Of a stretch of DNA of 64,000 nucleotides, positions 46,760-56,254 are shown one piece after another. The translations under genes and the position numbers were made by a program. The DNA comes from Seohaeicola saemankumensis. Its GTDB lineage: Bacteria > Pseudomonadota > Alphaproteobacteria > Rhodobacterales > Rhodobacteraceae. The stretch lies in NCBI RefSeq assembly GCF_021021435.1, contig NZ_JAINWI010000009.1, positions 124,001 to 188,000 of the forward strand, in the 5' to 3' direction. Below the pieces are notes generated by a model. That model was not told where the DNA came from, did not search any database, and was given only the letters and a program-made list of their open reading frames with translations. Positions within the stretch are counted from its first letter, which is position 1, and each line of letters begins with the position of its first letter.

Positions 46760-49618
46760 GTGACTCTGATTCTTATCGCTGCCCTTCCGTTTCTGGGTGC
46801 GCTTCTGCCGGGACTGATGATCCGTGCGGGTCGTGATGCCTGCGCCTGGACAACGGCCTCGGTCACGCTGACAGCGCTTGTCGGTCTTCTGGTCCATGCC
46901 CCCGCCGTGATGCGCGGCGAGGTGATCCAGTTTCAACTGGAATGGATGCCCTTGCTGGGGCTCAACGTGAATTTCTTTCTGGACGGTCTTGGCCTGCTTT
47001 TCGCGGGGCTGATCCTCGGGATCGGCCTGCTCATCATCATCTACGCCCGCTTCTATCTGGCGCGGCAAGACCCGATGGGGCAGTTCTATACCTATCTGTT
47101 GTTGTTTCAGGGCGCGATGGTGGGCATTGTCCTGTCCGACAACATCCTGCTTTTGCTGATCTTCTGGGAACTGACCTCGCTGTCGTCCTTCCTGCTGATC
47201 GGCTATTGGAAGCACCTGCCCGAAGGCCGCCAGGGTGCGCGTATGGCGCTGGCTGTCACCGGCATGGGTGGTCTGGCCCTCATCGGGGGGATGCTGATCC
47301 TTGGCAATATCGTCGGCAGCTATGACCTGACCGTGATCCTTGATAACAAGGAGCTGATCCAGGCCAGCCCGCTTTATCTGCCTGCACTCATCCTGATCCT
47401 GCTGGGCTGCTTCACCAAATCGGCGCAGTTTCCGTTCCATTTCTGGCTGCCGCACGCGATGGCCGCGCCGACGCCGGTTTCAGCCTATCTGCATTCGGCC
47501 ACGATGGTGAAGGCGGGCCTGTTCCTGATGGCACGCCTCTGGCCAGTGCTGGCGGGAACACCCGAATGGTTCTACATTGTCGCCACGACAGGCCTGATCA
47601 CGATGGTGCTGGGCGCGGTGATCGCGCTGTTCAAGGATGACCTGAAGGCACTGCTGGCCTTTTCGACGGTGTCGCATCTGGGCCTGATCACCATGCTGCT
47701 GGGCTTCGGCACGCCCTTTGCCGCGGTGGTTGCGGTATTCCACATCATCAACCACGCCACGTTCAAGGCGGCGCTTTTCATGAGCGCGGGGATCGTGGAT
47801 CACGAGACACATACACGCGACATCAAACGCTTGGGCGGCCTGCGCCACCTGATGCCCGTGACCTTTACGATTGTCACAGTCGCAGGCCTGTCGATGGCGG
47901 GTATTCCGCTGTTCAACGGCTTCCTGTCCAAAGAGATGATGCTGGACGCGGCCAGAAATACGGTCTGGAGCGGCAATCCTTGGATCATTCCAGCGCTGGC
48001 AACACTGGGCGCGCTTTTCTCGGTCGCCTATTCGTTCCGTCTGATCGTACATACTTTCCTTGGGCCCAAGCGCGACGACTACCCCGCCAAGCCGCATGAT
48101 CCGGGCTTTGGCATGTGGGCATCGCCCGCGCTGCTGGCGGTTCTGGTCGTGCTGATCGGTATCATGCCTGCGCTGATGGTCGGCCCATTGGTCGCTGTGG
48201 CATCGGGCGCTGTGATCGGGGACGATCTGCCTTATTACTCGCTCAAGATCTGGCATGGTGTGAACCTGCCGCTGTTCCTGTCGATCATCGCGGTCGTGGG
48301 CGGGCTGGCGTTGTTGGCACTGCACCGCCCCCTGGATGCGGGATGGATCAAGGCGCGCCGTCCTGAGGCCAAGGTGATGTTCGACGCGATCGTCGGAGCC
48401 GTCACCCGCGCCGCACAGTCGCTAACGGACGGGCTGCATAACGGTGCGATGACACGCTACGCCTCTGTCTTTATCGTCGCTGTGATCGCTGCCGGCACTA
48501 CGGCATGGTTCGGCGGCACAGCCGCTGCCCCGCTGCGTGAAGTGCAGGAATTCGGGCTGGTGCCCCTGACCGGTTGGTTCCTGCTGATTGTTGCCACAGG
48601 CTGCATGGTGGCCTTTCATCGCAACCGCCTGCTGGCGCTTGTCCTGATGGGGATTGCCGGACTGATCGTGTCTGTCGCATTTGCCTATATGTCAGCGCCC
48701 GATCTGGCGCTGACGCAGATCTCGGTCGAGGTGGTGACGATTATCCTGCTGCTTCTGGCCCTGAACTTTCTGCCAAAGACCACGCCCAATGAAAGCACCA
48801 ACACCAAACATTGGCGGGACGGCATGATTGCGATACTGGGCGGTTTGGCCGTGGGGGGACTTGCCTTGGCAATGCTGCTGTCGGATTTTTCGCAAGAGAG
48901 TATCTCGGCCTTCCATCTGGCGAACTCCAAGCCCGGCGGTGGCGGCACCAATGTGGTGAACGTGATCCTTGTGGACTTCCGCGGCTTCGATACGTTCGGC
49001 GAGATCATCGTGCTGGGTATTGCCGCGCTGGTAATTTTCGCCATGACGGAATCCGTGCTCGACAGCCCTGTGGGCGCAGCGCTGAAAAACCGGCCCGTCA
49101 ACCCGAACGAGGCCGGTGACCGCCACCCGCTGATGATGGTTGTCGCCACGCGCGTGATGATGCCCATTGCGCTGATGGTCGGTGTCTTCATCTTCCTGCG
49201 CGGCCATAACGAGCCGGGCGGCGGGTTTATCGCCGGTCTGATCGTGGCCATCGCTCTGGTCATGCAATACATGGCCAGCGGCTTTGACTGGGCCGCAGCG
49301 CGTCAACGGTATCCCTATCACACGATCATTGCGCTGGGTGTCTTTGCAGCCGCCTTCACAGGGATCGGGTCGTGGTTCGCGGATCGCCCCTTCCTGACCA
49401 GTAATTACGGCTATTTCCAGATCCCCCCAATGGGCGAATTTGAACTGGCCACAGCAATGGCCTTCGACGTAGGCGTGTTCCTATGCGTCGTGGGTGCCGT
49501 GATGCTGGCGCTGGAAAGCCTGTCACGCTTTGCCCACCGAGCCGGAGAACGGCCCAGCCCCTACCCCATGGATATCGACCCCTCGCGGGATATGCCGCAG
49601 GAGGCGAAGGACGCGTAA
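46760..49618 (+). CDS. mrpA: Mrp/Pha Na+(K+)/H+ antiporter subunit A fused to subunit B
   Basis: A 952-residue membrane protein. The first ~500 residues are a complex I NuoL-like core: the LLLIFWELTSLSSFLLIGYW segment, with GCFTKSAQFPFHFWLPHAMA and a helix-breaking Lys region after it. The MrpA-specific C-terminal helices follow, and from ~780 on a MrpB-like domain (RGHNEPGGGFIAGLIVAIAL). Such A+B fusion is known for PhaAB of rhizobia. The Mrp complex exports Na+ or K+ in exchange for protons and supports salt and alkali tolerance. GTG start with AAGGAG upstream. It is first of a six-gene operon. Confidence 0.95.
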   Translation: MTLILIAALPFLGALLPGLMIRAGRDACAWTTASVTLTALVGLLVHAPAVMRGEVIQFQLEWMPLLGLNVNFFLDGLGLLFAGLILGIGLLIIIYARFYLARQDPMGQFYTYLLLFQGAMVGIVLSDNILLLLIFWELTSLSSFLLIGYWKHLPEGRQGARMALAVTGMGGLALIGGMLILGNIVGSYDLTVILDNKELIQASPLYLPALILILLGCFTKSAQFPFHFWLPHAMAAPTPVSAYLHSATMVKAGLFLMARLWPVLAGTPEWFYIVATTGLITMVLGAVIALFKDDLKALLAFSTVSHLGLITMLLGFGTPFAAVVAVFHIINHATFKAALFMSAGIVDHETHTRDIKRLGGLRHLMPVTFTIVTVAGLSMAGIPLFNGFLSKEMMLDAARNTVWSGNPWIIPALATLGALFSVAYSFRLIVHTFLGPKRDDYPAKPHDPGFGMWASPALLAVLVVLIGIMPALMVGPLVAVASGAVIGDDLPYYSLKIWHGVNLPLFLSIIAVVGGLALLALHRPLDAGWIKARRPEAKVMFDAIVGAVTRAAQSLTDGLHNGAMTRYASVFIVAVIAAGTTAWFGGTAAAPLREVQEFGLVPLTGWFLLIVATGCMVAFHRNRLLALVLMGIAGLIVSVAFAYMSAPDLALTQISVEVVTIILLLLALNFLPKTTPNESTNTKHWRDGMIAILGGLAVGGLALAMLLSDFSQESISAFHLANSKPGGGGTNVVNVILVDFRGFDTFGEIIVLGIAALVIFAMTESVLDSPVGAALKNRPVNPNEAGDRHPLMMVVATRVMMPIALMVGVFIFLRGHNEPGGGFIAGLIVAIALVMQYMASGFDWAAARQRYPYHTIIALGVFAAAFTGIGSWFADRPFLTSNYGYFQIPPMGEFELATAMAFDVGVFLCVVGAVMLALESLSRFAHRAGERPSPYPMDIDPSRDMPQEAKDA

Positions 49619-49971
49619 TGGAATATCTACTTGCTAGTGCAATCGGCGCGCTGACCGCCGCAGGGATCTATCTGACCCTGCGCCTACGTACCTTTCCGGT
49701 CATTCTTGGCATCTCGATGCTGACCTATGCGGTGAACCTGTTTCTGTTCGCCTCGGGCCGGATCGCAATCAACCTGCCGCCCGTGCTGCTCAACAACACA
49801 CCCACCTATGCGGACCCATTGCCGCAAGCACTGGTGCTGACAGCGATTGTGATTTCATTCGGGATGACAGCCGTTGTTGTGCTGATGGCATTGGGGGCTT
49901 TCCTGTCCTCGAAGAATGATCATGTGAACCTGTCCGGCGACGCTGCCGACGAGCAGGAGGTGGGCAAATGA
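49618..49971 (+). CDS. mrpC: Mrp/Pha antiporter subunit C
   Basis: A 117-residue NuoK-like subunit with three membrane helices. It has GIYLTLRLRTFPVILGISML near the start and PLPQALVLTAIVISFGMTAV, the MrpC signature. The chosen ATG at 49618 overlaps the MrpA stop by one base (TAATG); longer open sequence upstream is shadow. It works inside the hetero-oligomeric antiporter. Confidence 0.95.
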   Translation: MEYLLASAIGALTAAGIYLTLRLRTFPVILGISMLTYAVNLFLFASGRIAINLPPVLLNNTPTYADPLPQALVLTAIVISFGMTAVVVLMALGAFLSSKNDHVNLSGDAADEQEVGK

Positions 49972-51524
49972 ACCACTGGATCATTGCGCCCGTCCTGCTG
50001 CCTGCCCTTGTCGCGGCGGTCATCATTTTGGCCCTGCGGTATCAGGTTTCGACACAGCGCGTGTTTTCCGTAGCATCGACCGTGGCGCTGGTCGGCATCG
50101 GGATCGGTCTGCTGGTGCACAGCATGTCGGGCCAGATTGACGTTTACGAGCTTGGTAACTGGCCCGCCCCCTTCGGCATCGTTCTGGTGCTGGACAGGCT
50201 GTCGGCCATGATGGTGCTGCTGACTGCCCTGCTGGCACTGGCGGTGGTTCTTTATGCCATCGGTTCGGGTTGGGACAAGCGCGGCAACCACTTCCACGCG
50301 CTGTTCCAGTTCCAGTTGATGGGCATTTTTGGCGCTTTCCTGACAGGCGACGCCTTCAACCTGTTCGTGTTCTTCGAGGTGCTGTTGATCGCCTCCTATG
50401 GTCTGATGATCCATGGCGGCGGTGCCCCAAGGCTGCGCGCTGGCGTGCAATATGTAATCTACAACCTGCTGGGCTCGACGCTGTTCCTGTTCGCGCTTGG
50501 CACGATCTATGCGGTGACAGGCACGCTGAACATGGCCGATCTGGCCCTCCGCGTGGCCGACCTGCCTGCGGATGATACCGCGATGATCCGCGTGGCGGCC
50601 ATGCTGCTGCTGCTGGTCTTTGCGGTCAAAGCCGCGCTAATCCCGTTGCATTTCTGGCTTCCCGCCACCTATGCCGAGGCCCCTGCACCTGTTGCAGCGC
50701 TGTTCGCGGTCATGACCAAGATCGGCGCCTATGCGATCATCCGCATCTACACGCTAGTCTTCGGGCCGGATGTCATGGCCACGGCTGACATCATCGGCCC
50801 GTGGTTGCTGCCTGCCGCTATTGTCACATTGGCCATCGGGATGATCGGTGTGCTGGGGGCCAGCCATCTGGGACGGCTTGCAGCCTTCGCGGCCATCGGG
50901 TCGATGGGCACCTTGCTGATCGCCATTGCCCTGTTCACCCCGCAATCCATCACGGCCGCGCTTTACTACATGATCCATTCCACGCTGGCCGGTGCCGCGC
51001 TGTTTCTGGTGGTGGACATGGTCCGCGCCCGCCGCATGGCCGAGGATGACACCATCGCGTCGCGTCCTGCCATCGCGCAGAACGGTCTCATTGCGGCCTT
51101 CTTTTTCGCCACCGCCATCGCCATGGCCGGCATGCCGCCACTGTCGGGCTTTCTGGGCAAGCTCTTGGTGCTTGACGCCGTGCGCGATCACAATCTGGTC
51201 TGGGTGATCTGGGCCGCGATCCTGATCACCTCGCTTGTGGCTGTGGTGGGCTTTGCGCGTGCAGGCAGCATGGTGTTCTGGAAGGTTGAACCCGATGCCA
51301 CGGAGCAGACCCCGTCCGGCACCGCTGCCGCCCTGCCCTTCGTGGCAACCGGCGGACTGGTCGCAGCAATCGTGGCGATCACGGTCTTTGCCGGTCCTGT
51401 CACTGCTTTCCTGTCTGACACATCGGCGCAGGTTTTCGACAAGCAGTCCTATATTGCTGCCGTGCTGGAAACTCCGCGCGCGATCGAAGCTGAAAACCTG
51501 CCACTTGAGGGGTCGAAGAAATGA
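49968..51524 (+). CDS. mrpD: Mrp/Pha antiporter subunit D
   Basis: A 518-residue NuoN-like polytopic protein with about 14 helices. It carries the VKAALIPLHFWLPATYAEAP loop-helix (conserved Lys and His of proton channels) and FFFATAIAMAGMPPLSGFLG. With MrpA it forms the ion-moving part of the antiporter. It overlaps mrpC and mrpE by 4 nt each (ATGA). Confidence 0.96.
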   Translation: MNHWIIAPVLLPALVAAVIILALRYQVSTQRVFSVASTVALVGIGIGLLVHSMSGQIDVYELGNWPAPFGIVLVLDRLSAMMVLLTALLALAVVLYAIGSGWDKRGNHFHALFQFQLMGIFGAFLTGDAFNLFVFFEVLLIASYGLMIHGGGAPRLRAGVQYVIYNLLGSTLFLFALGTIYAVTGTLNMADLALRVADLPADDTAMIRVAAMLLLLVFAVKAALIPLHFWLPATYAEAPAPVAALFAVMTKIGAYAIIRIYTLVFGPDVMATADIIGPWLLPAAIVTLAIGMIGVLGASHLGRLAAFAAIGSMGTLLIAIALFTPQSITAALYYMIHSTLAGAALFLVVDMVRARRMAEDDTIASRPAIAQNGLIAAFFFATAIAMAGMPPLSGFLGKLLVLDAVRDHNLVWVIWAAILITSLVAVVGFARAGSMVFWKVEPDATEQTPSGTAAALPFVATGGLVAAIVAITVFAGPVTAFLSDTSAQVFDKQSYIAAVLETPRAIEAENLPLEGSKK

Positions 51525-52012
51525 TCGCCCGTTTCCTGCCTCATCCATTGCTGACGCTGCTGCTCGTCGCGGTCTGGCAAATGCTGGTCAACTATGTTTC
51601 GCTTGGCACGATCGTGTTCGGGCTGATCCTCGGGATCGTGATCCCGCTGATCACAGCCCCCTACTGGCCAGACCGACCGCGACTGAAAAACCCCATGATG
51701 ATCATCGAGTTCATTTTGGTCGTCCTGTGGGACATCGTTGTCGCCAATGTCGTGGTTGCCAAGACCATCCTGTTCACCAGCAACACCAATATGCGCCCGA
51801 CATGGGTAACCATTCCACTGGACCTGCACAGCCCCGAGGCAATCACCGTGCTGGCGGGCACGATCACCATGACTCCGGGCACGGTGAGCAGCGACATCGC
51901 CGCAGATGGCCGCAGCCTGCTGGTGCATTGCCTGAATGCGGCTGATCCCGACGCTGTGAGGGACGAAATCAAGCAGCGCTACGAGCGCCGATTGAAGGAG
52001 ATTTTCGAATGA
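51521..52012 (+). CDS. mrpE: Mrp/Pha antiporter subunit E
   Basis: A 163-residue subunit. N-terminal helices (LLTLLLVAVWQMLVNYVSLG) are followed by the conserved cytoplasmic TPGTVSSDIAADGRSLLVHC segment, the MrpE hallmark. It is needed for complex assembly. It overlaps both neighbours by 4 nt. Confidence 0.95.
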   Translation: MIARFLPHPLLTLLLVAVWQMLVNYVSLGTIVFGLILGIVIPLITAPYWPDRPRLKNPMMIIEFILVVLWDIVVANVVVAKTILFTSNTNMRPTWVTIPLDLHSPEAITVLAGTITMTPGTVSSDIAADGRSLLVHCLNAADPDAVRDEIKQRYERRLKEIFE

Positions 52013-52281
52013 TCCTGTCCTCTGCCCTGATCTTCGCGACCGCCTGCTTTACCCTTGCGCTGCTGATGAACCTCTGGCGCGTGGTCAAAGCCCCCGGTGT
52101 GCCCGACCGCATCCTTGCGCTGGATACGATGGTGATCAACTTCATCGCGATCCTTGTGCTTTACGGGATCATCGAAGGCACCGCCGTCTATTTCGAGGCC
52201 TCGATCCTGATTGCGATGGTCGGTTTCATCTCAACAGTTGCCTATGCCCGCTTCATGCTGCGCGGCAACATCATCGAATGA
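52009..52281 (+). CDS. mrpF: Mrp/Pha antiporter subunit F
   Basis: A 90-residue protein with three membrane helices. RVVKAPGVPDRILALDTMVI, with its conserved Asp in DRI and LDT, identifies MrpF. It overlaps mrpE by 4 nt, and its stop overlaps an ATG of the next frame. Confidence 0.95.
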   Translation: MILSSALIFATACFTLALLMNLWRVVKAPGVPDRILALDTMVINFIAILVLYGIIEGTAVYFEASILIAMVGFISTVAYARFMLRGNIIE

Positions 52282-52295
52282 CCGGAGGAATGGAT

Positions 52296-52691
52296 ATGGA
52301 ACTCTGGCAGGAAGTCACCGTTGCGGCGTTTCTGGTCGTCGCTGGTATCTTCGGATTTGTCGGTTCTTTCGGGTTGATCAAGCTACCCGACCCGATGACA
52401 CGACTGCATGCCCCGACCAAAGCCACCACGCTGGGCGTGGGCGGTGTGTTGATCGCGTCAATGCTGTATTTTCTTTTTGCACAGGGCCAATTCAGCTTTC
52501 ACGAGTTGATGATCACGCTGTTTCTGTTCCTGACAGCCCCGATCACGGCGCATTTCATTGCCAAGGCGAACCTGCACACCAACGTCAACCGTGACAGGGT
52601 ATCTGCCACGGGAACGGATCGTCCATGGGCCGGGTTCGAATCTGACGAGGCGCGCCGCTTGCACGAGGAACAAGGCGCTTCCGGCAAATGA
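52296..52691 (+). CDS. mrpG: Mrp/Pha antiporter subunit G
   Basis: A 131-residue subunit with three helices and the KLPDPMTRLHAPTKATTLGV motif typical of MrpG. The frame could begin at ATG 52278 (overlapping the mrpF stop). I chose ATG 52296 because GGAGG lies 7 nt upstream and homologues start close to this point. It ends the antiporter set; its stop overlaps a CbiX-like gene by 4 nt. Confidence 0.93.
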   Translation: MELWQEVTVAAFLVVAGIFGFVGSFGLIKLPDPMTRLHAPTKATTLGVGGVLIASMLYFLFAQGQFSFHELMITLFLFLTAPITAHFIAKANLHTNVNRDRVSATGTDRPWAGFESDEARRLHEEQGASGK

Positions 52692-53398
52692 CCGCGACAC
52701 CGCGCGACGCGTTGATCGTGGCACATGGCGCGCCCGCCGATCCTGCCCCGCAAGAGGCCGTGTTGCAAGCTTTGGCCACAGCTACCGCGCAGCATCTGCC
52801 GCAAGGCTGGCGCCTGCGCGGCGCGACAATGGCGGCTGAAGGCGCGCTGGAAGCCGCACTTGAGGGCTTGAACGCGCCGCTGGTCTATCCGTTCTTCATG
52901 GCCGAAGGCTTCTTTACCGGCACCTTGCTGCCCCGCCGTCTGGCGGATGCAGGCGCAACAGAGACGCTGCAGACAGCGCCTTTCGGGATTGATCCTGCCC
53001 TGCCCGACCTGATGGCCCGTGTCGCGCTTGAAGCTGCAACCGCTGCGGGGATTGATCCTGTCGTATCTTCGCTGCTGGTGGCGGCCCATGGCAGTAAGGT
53101 CTCGCGCACATCTGCCGACAGCACCCATGCAATGGTCGCAAAGCTTGGCCCGCTGACGGGTTTCGGGCGCATCCTCGCGGGTTTTGTCGAGGAAGGCCCG
53201 TTTCTGGCGGATCAGGCGCGGGAATTGAGCGCGGGGATCTGCCTGCCCTTCTTCGCGCTTGAGGCCGGCCATGTCGTGGGCGACATTCCAGAAGCCATGG
53301 AAGAGGCCGGTTTTGATGGCCCTGTCCTGCCCCCGATCGGTCAGCACAGGGACGTGCCTGCCCTGATCGCGCAAGCTTTACTGCGCGCGGCCGGGTAG
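52688..53398 (+). CDS. CbiX/SirB-family (sirohydrochlorin chelatase-like) protein
   Basis: A 236-residue two-lobed chelatase-like protein. It starts RDALIVAHGAPADPAPQE, matching the family's HG(S/A) active-site start. A second lobe opens with SSLLVAAHGSKVSRTS, again with a metal-site His. CbiX/SirB proteins insert Co or Fe into tetrapyrroles. It overlaps mrpG by 4 nt, an unexpected pairing, and no other cobalamin or sirohaem gene is in the window. The true metal or substrate is unknown. Confidence 0.85.
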   Translation: MTATPRDALIVAHGAPADPAPQEAVLQALATATAQHLPQGWRLRGATMAAEGALEAALEGLNAPLVYPFFMAEGFFTGTLLPRRLADAGATETLQTAPFGIDPALPDLMARVALEAATAAGIDPVVSSLLVAAHGSKVSRTSADSTHAMVAKLGPLTGFGRILAGFVEEGPFLADQARELSAGICLPFFALEAGHVVGDIPEAMEEAGFDGPVLPPIGQHRDVPALIAQALLRAAG

Positions 53399-53423
53399 TC
53401 GCGGCAGGTCACCCTGCCGCGAC
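53398..53423. terminator. Convergent hairpin terminator between CbiX-like and matB genes
   Basis: GTCGCGGCAGG pairs perfectly with CCTGCCGCGAC (11 bp) around a TCAC loop, filling the 34-nt gap between two converging genes. There is no T-run on either side, but the strong stem suits a bidirectional terminator. Confidence 0.8.
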
Positions 53424-53432
53424 ATCACCACC

Positions 53433-54947
53433 TCAACTTGCGAATTTATCGCCGAAGATGGCACGCAATTCGTTTTTCTGGACCTTGCCCATCGTATTGC
53501 GCGGCAGCATCTCGACCAGTTCCAGAGCCTTGGGCTGCTTGAACCGCGCAAGGCTTTCGCGCAGCACCGCGTCAATCGCCGCCAGATCGGGGCTCTGACC
53601 CGGTTCCGCCACGATCACCCCCAGAACTGCCTCGCCGAAATCGGGATGCGGCACCCCGACAACCGCGCTTTCCAGAACGCCGGGCTGGTCATCAAGGATC
53701 AACTCGACCTCTTTGGGATAGACGTTGAAGCCGCCGGTAATGATCAGGTCTTTCTGGCGCCCGACGATAGACAGATACCCGTCCGCATCGAATTGTCCCA
53801 GATCGCCGGTGATGAAAAAGCCTGTATCGCGCAACTCTTCACGGGTTTTCTCGGGCATCTGCCAGTACCCTTTGAAGACATTGGGGCCGCGCACCTCGAT
53901 CATACCGACCTCGCCCTGCGGCAGGGCGTCGCCCGTAGTCGGATCGGTCACGACAACCTCGACCCCTGGCAAGGGCAAGCCGACAGTTCCCGCACGGCGA
54001 TCGCCCGCATAGGGGTTCGAGGTGTTCATATTCGTTTCTGTCATGCCATAACGCTCAAGAATGCGGTGGCCTGTGCGCTCTTCGAACTGCACATGGGTTT
54101 CCGTCAGCAACGGGGCCGAGCCGGACACGAAAAGCCGCATATGTGCTGTCAGATCTGCGGTAAAGCGCGGATCGTCCAGCAGGCGCGTATAGAATGTCGG
54201 CACGCCCATCATCGATGTTGCGCGCGGCATCAGGCGGATCATGTCATCCATGTTCAGCCCCGGCAGAAAGATCATCGCCCCCCCGGCCAGCAACGAGATA
54301 TTCGTCGCCACGAACAGGCCATGGGTGTGGAAGATCGGCAAGGCATGCAACAGCACATCCTTGTCGGTGAACTGCCATTCGGCGGTCAGAACCTCGGCGT
54401 TGGACAGCAGGTTCTGATGCGTCAGCATCGCCCCCTTGGACCGGCCTGTTGTGCCCGATGTATAGAGAAACGCCGCGAGATCCTCGGGCCCGCGCGCGAC
54501 CGCCGCGAAACTGTCCGACTGCGCTGCGACCAGATCGGCAAAGCTACCTGATCCGTCGGCATTGACCACCATCAGCACCGCGCCCTGCGCTTGCGCCACA
54601 GGGGCCAGCGCCTCTGCGCGCGCGCCGTCGGCCAGCACAAGTTTCGGCGTGGCATTGCCTACGAAATAATCAATCTCGGCGGCTGTGTAGGCCGTGTTCA
54701 ATGGCAGAAAGATCGCACCTGCCGCGACAGCCCCGCCATAAATCGCCAGCGCCATCGGGGATTTGTTGATCTGTACCGCGATCCGGTCACCGGGGCGCAC
54801 ACCTGCCGCCACAAGCGCATTGGCGACCCTGTGCACCATATCCAGAAACGCTGTGCCGCTAATCTCGGACCCGTCGGGCAGGATCAGGAATGCACGGTCG
54901 CGCCCCTTGAGCGGAGCAAAGAACGCATCATAGAGCAGGTTCGTCAT
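53433..54947 (-). CDS. matB: Malonyl-CoA synthetase
   Basis: A 504-residue adenylate-forming enzyme. The P-loop-like YTSGTTGRSKGAMLTH lies near 155-170. YGMTETNMNTSNPYAGDRR matches the MatB substrate region, whose arginine binds the second carboxylate. The C-terminal Lys is in LPRNTMGKVQKNEL. It makes malonyl-CoA from malonate, ATP and CoA. ATG at 54947 overlaps the matA stop by 4 nt; the longer open frame upstream is shadow of matA. It completes the matPQMAB set. Confidence 0.94.
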   Translation of the reverse strand: MTNLLYDAFFAPLKGRDRAFLILPDGSEISGTAFLDMVHRVANALVAAGVRPGDRIAVQINKSPMALAIYGGAVAAGAIFLPLNTAYTAAEIDYFVGNATPKLVLADGARAEALAPVAQAQGAVLMVVNADGSGSFADLVAAQSDSFAAVARGPEDLAAFLYTSGTTGRSKGAMLTHQNLLSNAEVLTAEWQFTDKDVLLHALPIFHTHGLFVATNISLLAGGAMIFLPGLNMDDMIRLMPRATSMMGVPTFYTRLLDDPRFTADLTAHMRLFVSGSAPLLTETHVQFEERTGHRILERYGMTETNMNTSNPYAGDRRAGTVGLPLPGVEVVVTDPTTGDALPQGEVGMIEVRGPNVFKGYWQMPEKTREELRDTGFFITGDLGQFDADGYLSIVGRQKDLIITGGFNVYPKEVELILDDQPGVLESAVVGVPHPDFGEAVLGVIVAEPGQSPDLAAIDAVLRESLARFKQPKALELVEMLPRNTMGKVQKNELRAIFGDKFAS

Positions 54948-56254
54948 TGGTCTTTTCGTCCTTTTTCTTTCCGGTCCTTCACTGGTCCCGCCAGCGCCTT
55001 GACGCCACGTGTTGCTGCCACCGTCTGGACGCTGGCAAAAGCTTCGTGGTTTTGTTCCACCCGCGCCGGATCGTAAAGATAATTCACCATCGCGCCGCAA
55101 GATTGAGCGCGGCCCTTGGGCGACAGATCGGCATTCGCATGGATCTCGTGCACCTCGGCCCCGTTGCCCAGATGAAAGCGCGCAACAGGGTCCAAGGGCT
55201 GTCCGTCTTTCGCCTTGGCCTCCAGCAGATAGGTCGCGGCCATCGCGCGCAGCAGGTCCGCATCAGGGGCCACGCCATCATCGGCCAGCAGCGCCTTGGC
55301 ATGGCTGTCGTCCTGTGTGTCCAGCCAGCGCACAAGGCCGGGGATCGGCGAGAGGGTCACGAATGTCTTCAGCCCAGGCACCTCGCGTCCCAGAACATCG
55401 ACCACCTGCTTGATCAGCGAATTGCCGAAGGAGATCCCCCGCAAGCCTGCCTGACAATTCGAGATGGAATAAAACACAGCCGTGTCCATCTCATGCGCGG
55501 GCAATGCCTTGCGATCCTCGGCCAGAAGCGCACCGATTGCGCCGGGGATGCCGCGCGTCAGTGCCACCTCGACAAAGATCAGCGGATCATCGGGCATGGC
55601 CGGATGAAAGAAGGCGAAACAACGCCTGTCGGGTGGCTCAAGCCTGCGGCGTAGATCGTCCCAGCTCTGGATCTCGTGCACGGCCTCATACTGGATGATC
55701 TTTTCAAGGATGTTAGCGGGGCTTTCCCACCCGATCCGGCGCAGCACCAGAAAGCCGCGATTGAACCACGATGCGAAGAGGTGCCGAAAATCCAGATCGA
55801 CACGCGCCAGATCAGGCTCGGCCTTGGCCGCCGCCATCAGGTCGACGCGCATCGCCACCAGATCGGCCGTGCCGCCCGGCGCTTGATTGAGACGCCGCAG
55901 CAATTCCTGACGCGGTGGTTCAGCCGCCTCCAGCAAGGTCGACAGATGCCGTGCATCCCGCCCCTTGGCATAGGCTTGCGCCGCCTTAGTCAAGGCAGCG
56001 GGATCCAGATCCATCTCGTCGGCCAGAAAGCGGAAGAAAGCGGCTTTTCCGGCGGCATCGGCCTGACGGTAGCGCATCAGCACTTCCGCCGCCCGTTTCA
56101 TCCCCGACACCTCGCCCTGGCCCGACAACAGCGCGCGGCACAGTTCGGGCAACGGCTTGCCACTTGCCGACACATCGCCGGCGCGCCGCCTCTCGAACAG
56201 CGTGGTCAGAAAATCACCCAGCGCCCAGCCGCCCAAATCCCATGTCCGTGCCAT
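54944..56254 (-). CDS. matA: Malonyl-CoA decarboxylase
   Basis: A 436-residue protein of the malonyl-CoA decarboxylase family. It has an N-terminal helical bundle (KRAAEVLMRYRQADA...) and a GNAT-like catalytic domain with YSISNCQAGLRGISFGNSLI and FHLGNGAEVHEIHANADLS, including the catalytic His, followed by MVNYLYDP. It releases CO2 from malonyl-CoA to give acetyl-CoA. ATG at 56254 shares one base with the matM stop (TGATG). It is coupled to matB. Confidence 0.95.
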   Translation of the reverse strand: MARTWDLGGWALGDFLTTLFERRRAGDVSASGKPLPELCRALLSGQGEVSGMKRAAEVLMRYRQADAAGKAAFFRFLADEMDLDPAALTKAAQAYAKGRDARHLSTLLEAAEPPRQELLRRLNQAPGGTADLVAMRVDLMAAAKAEPDLARVDLDFRHLFASWFNRGFLVLRRIGWESPANILEKIIQYEAVHEIQSWDDLRRRLEPPDRRCFAFFHPAMPDDPLIFVEVALTRGIPGAIGALLAEDRKALPAHEMDTAVFYSISNCQAGLRGISFGNSLIKQVVDVLGREVPGLKTFVTLSPIPGLVRWLDTQDDSHAKALLADDGVAPDADLLRAMAATYLLEAKAKDGQPLDPVARFHLGNGAEVHEIHANADLSPKGRAQSCGAMVNYLYDPARVEQNHEAFASVQTVAATRGVKALAGPVKDRKEKGRKDQ

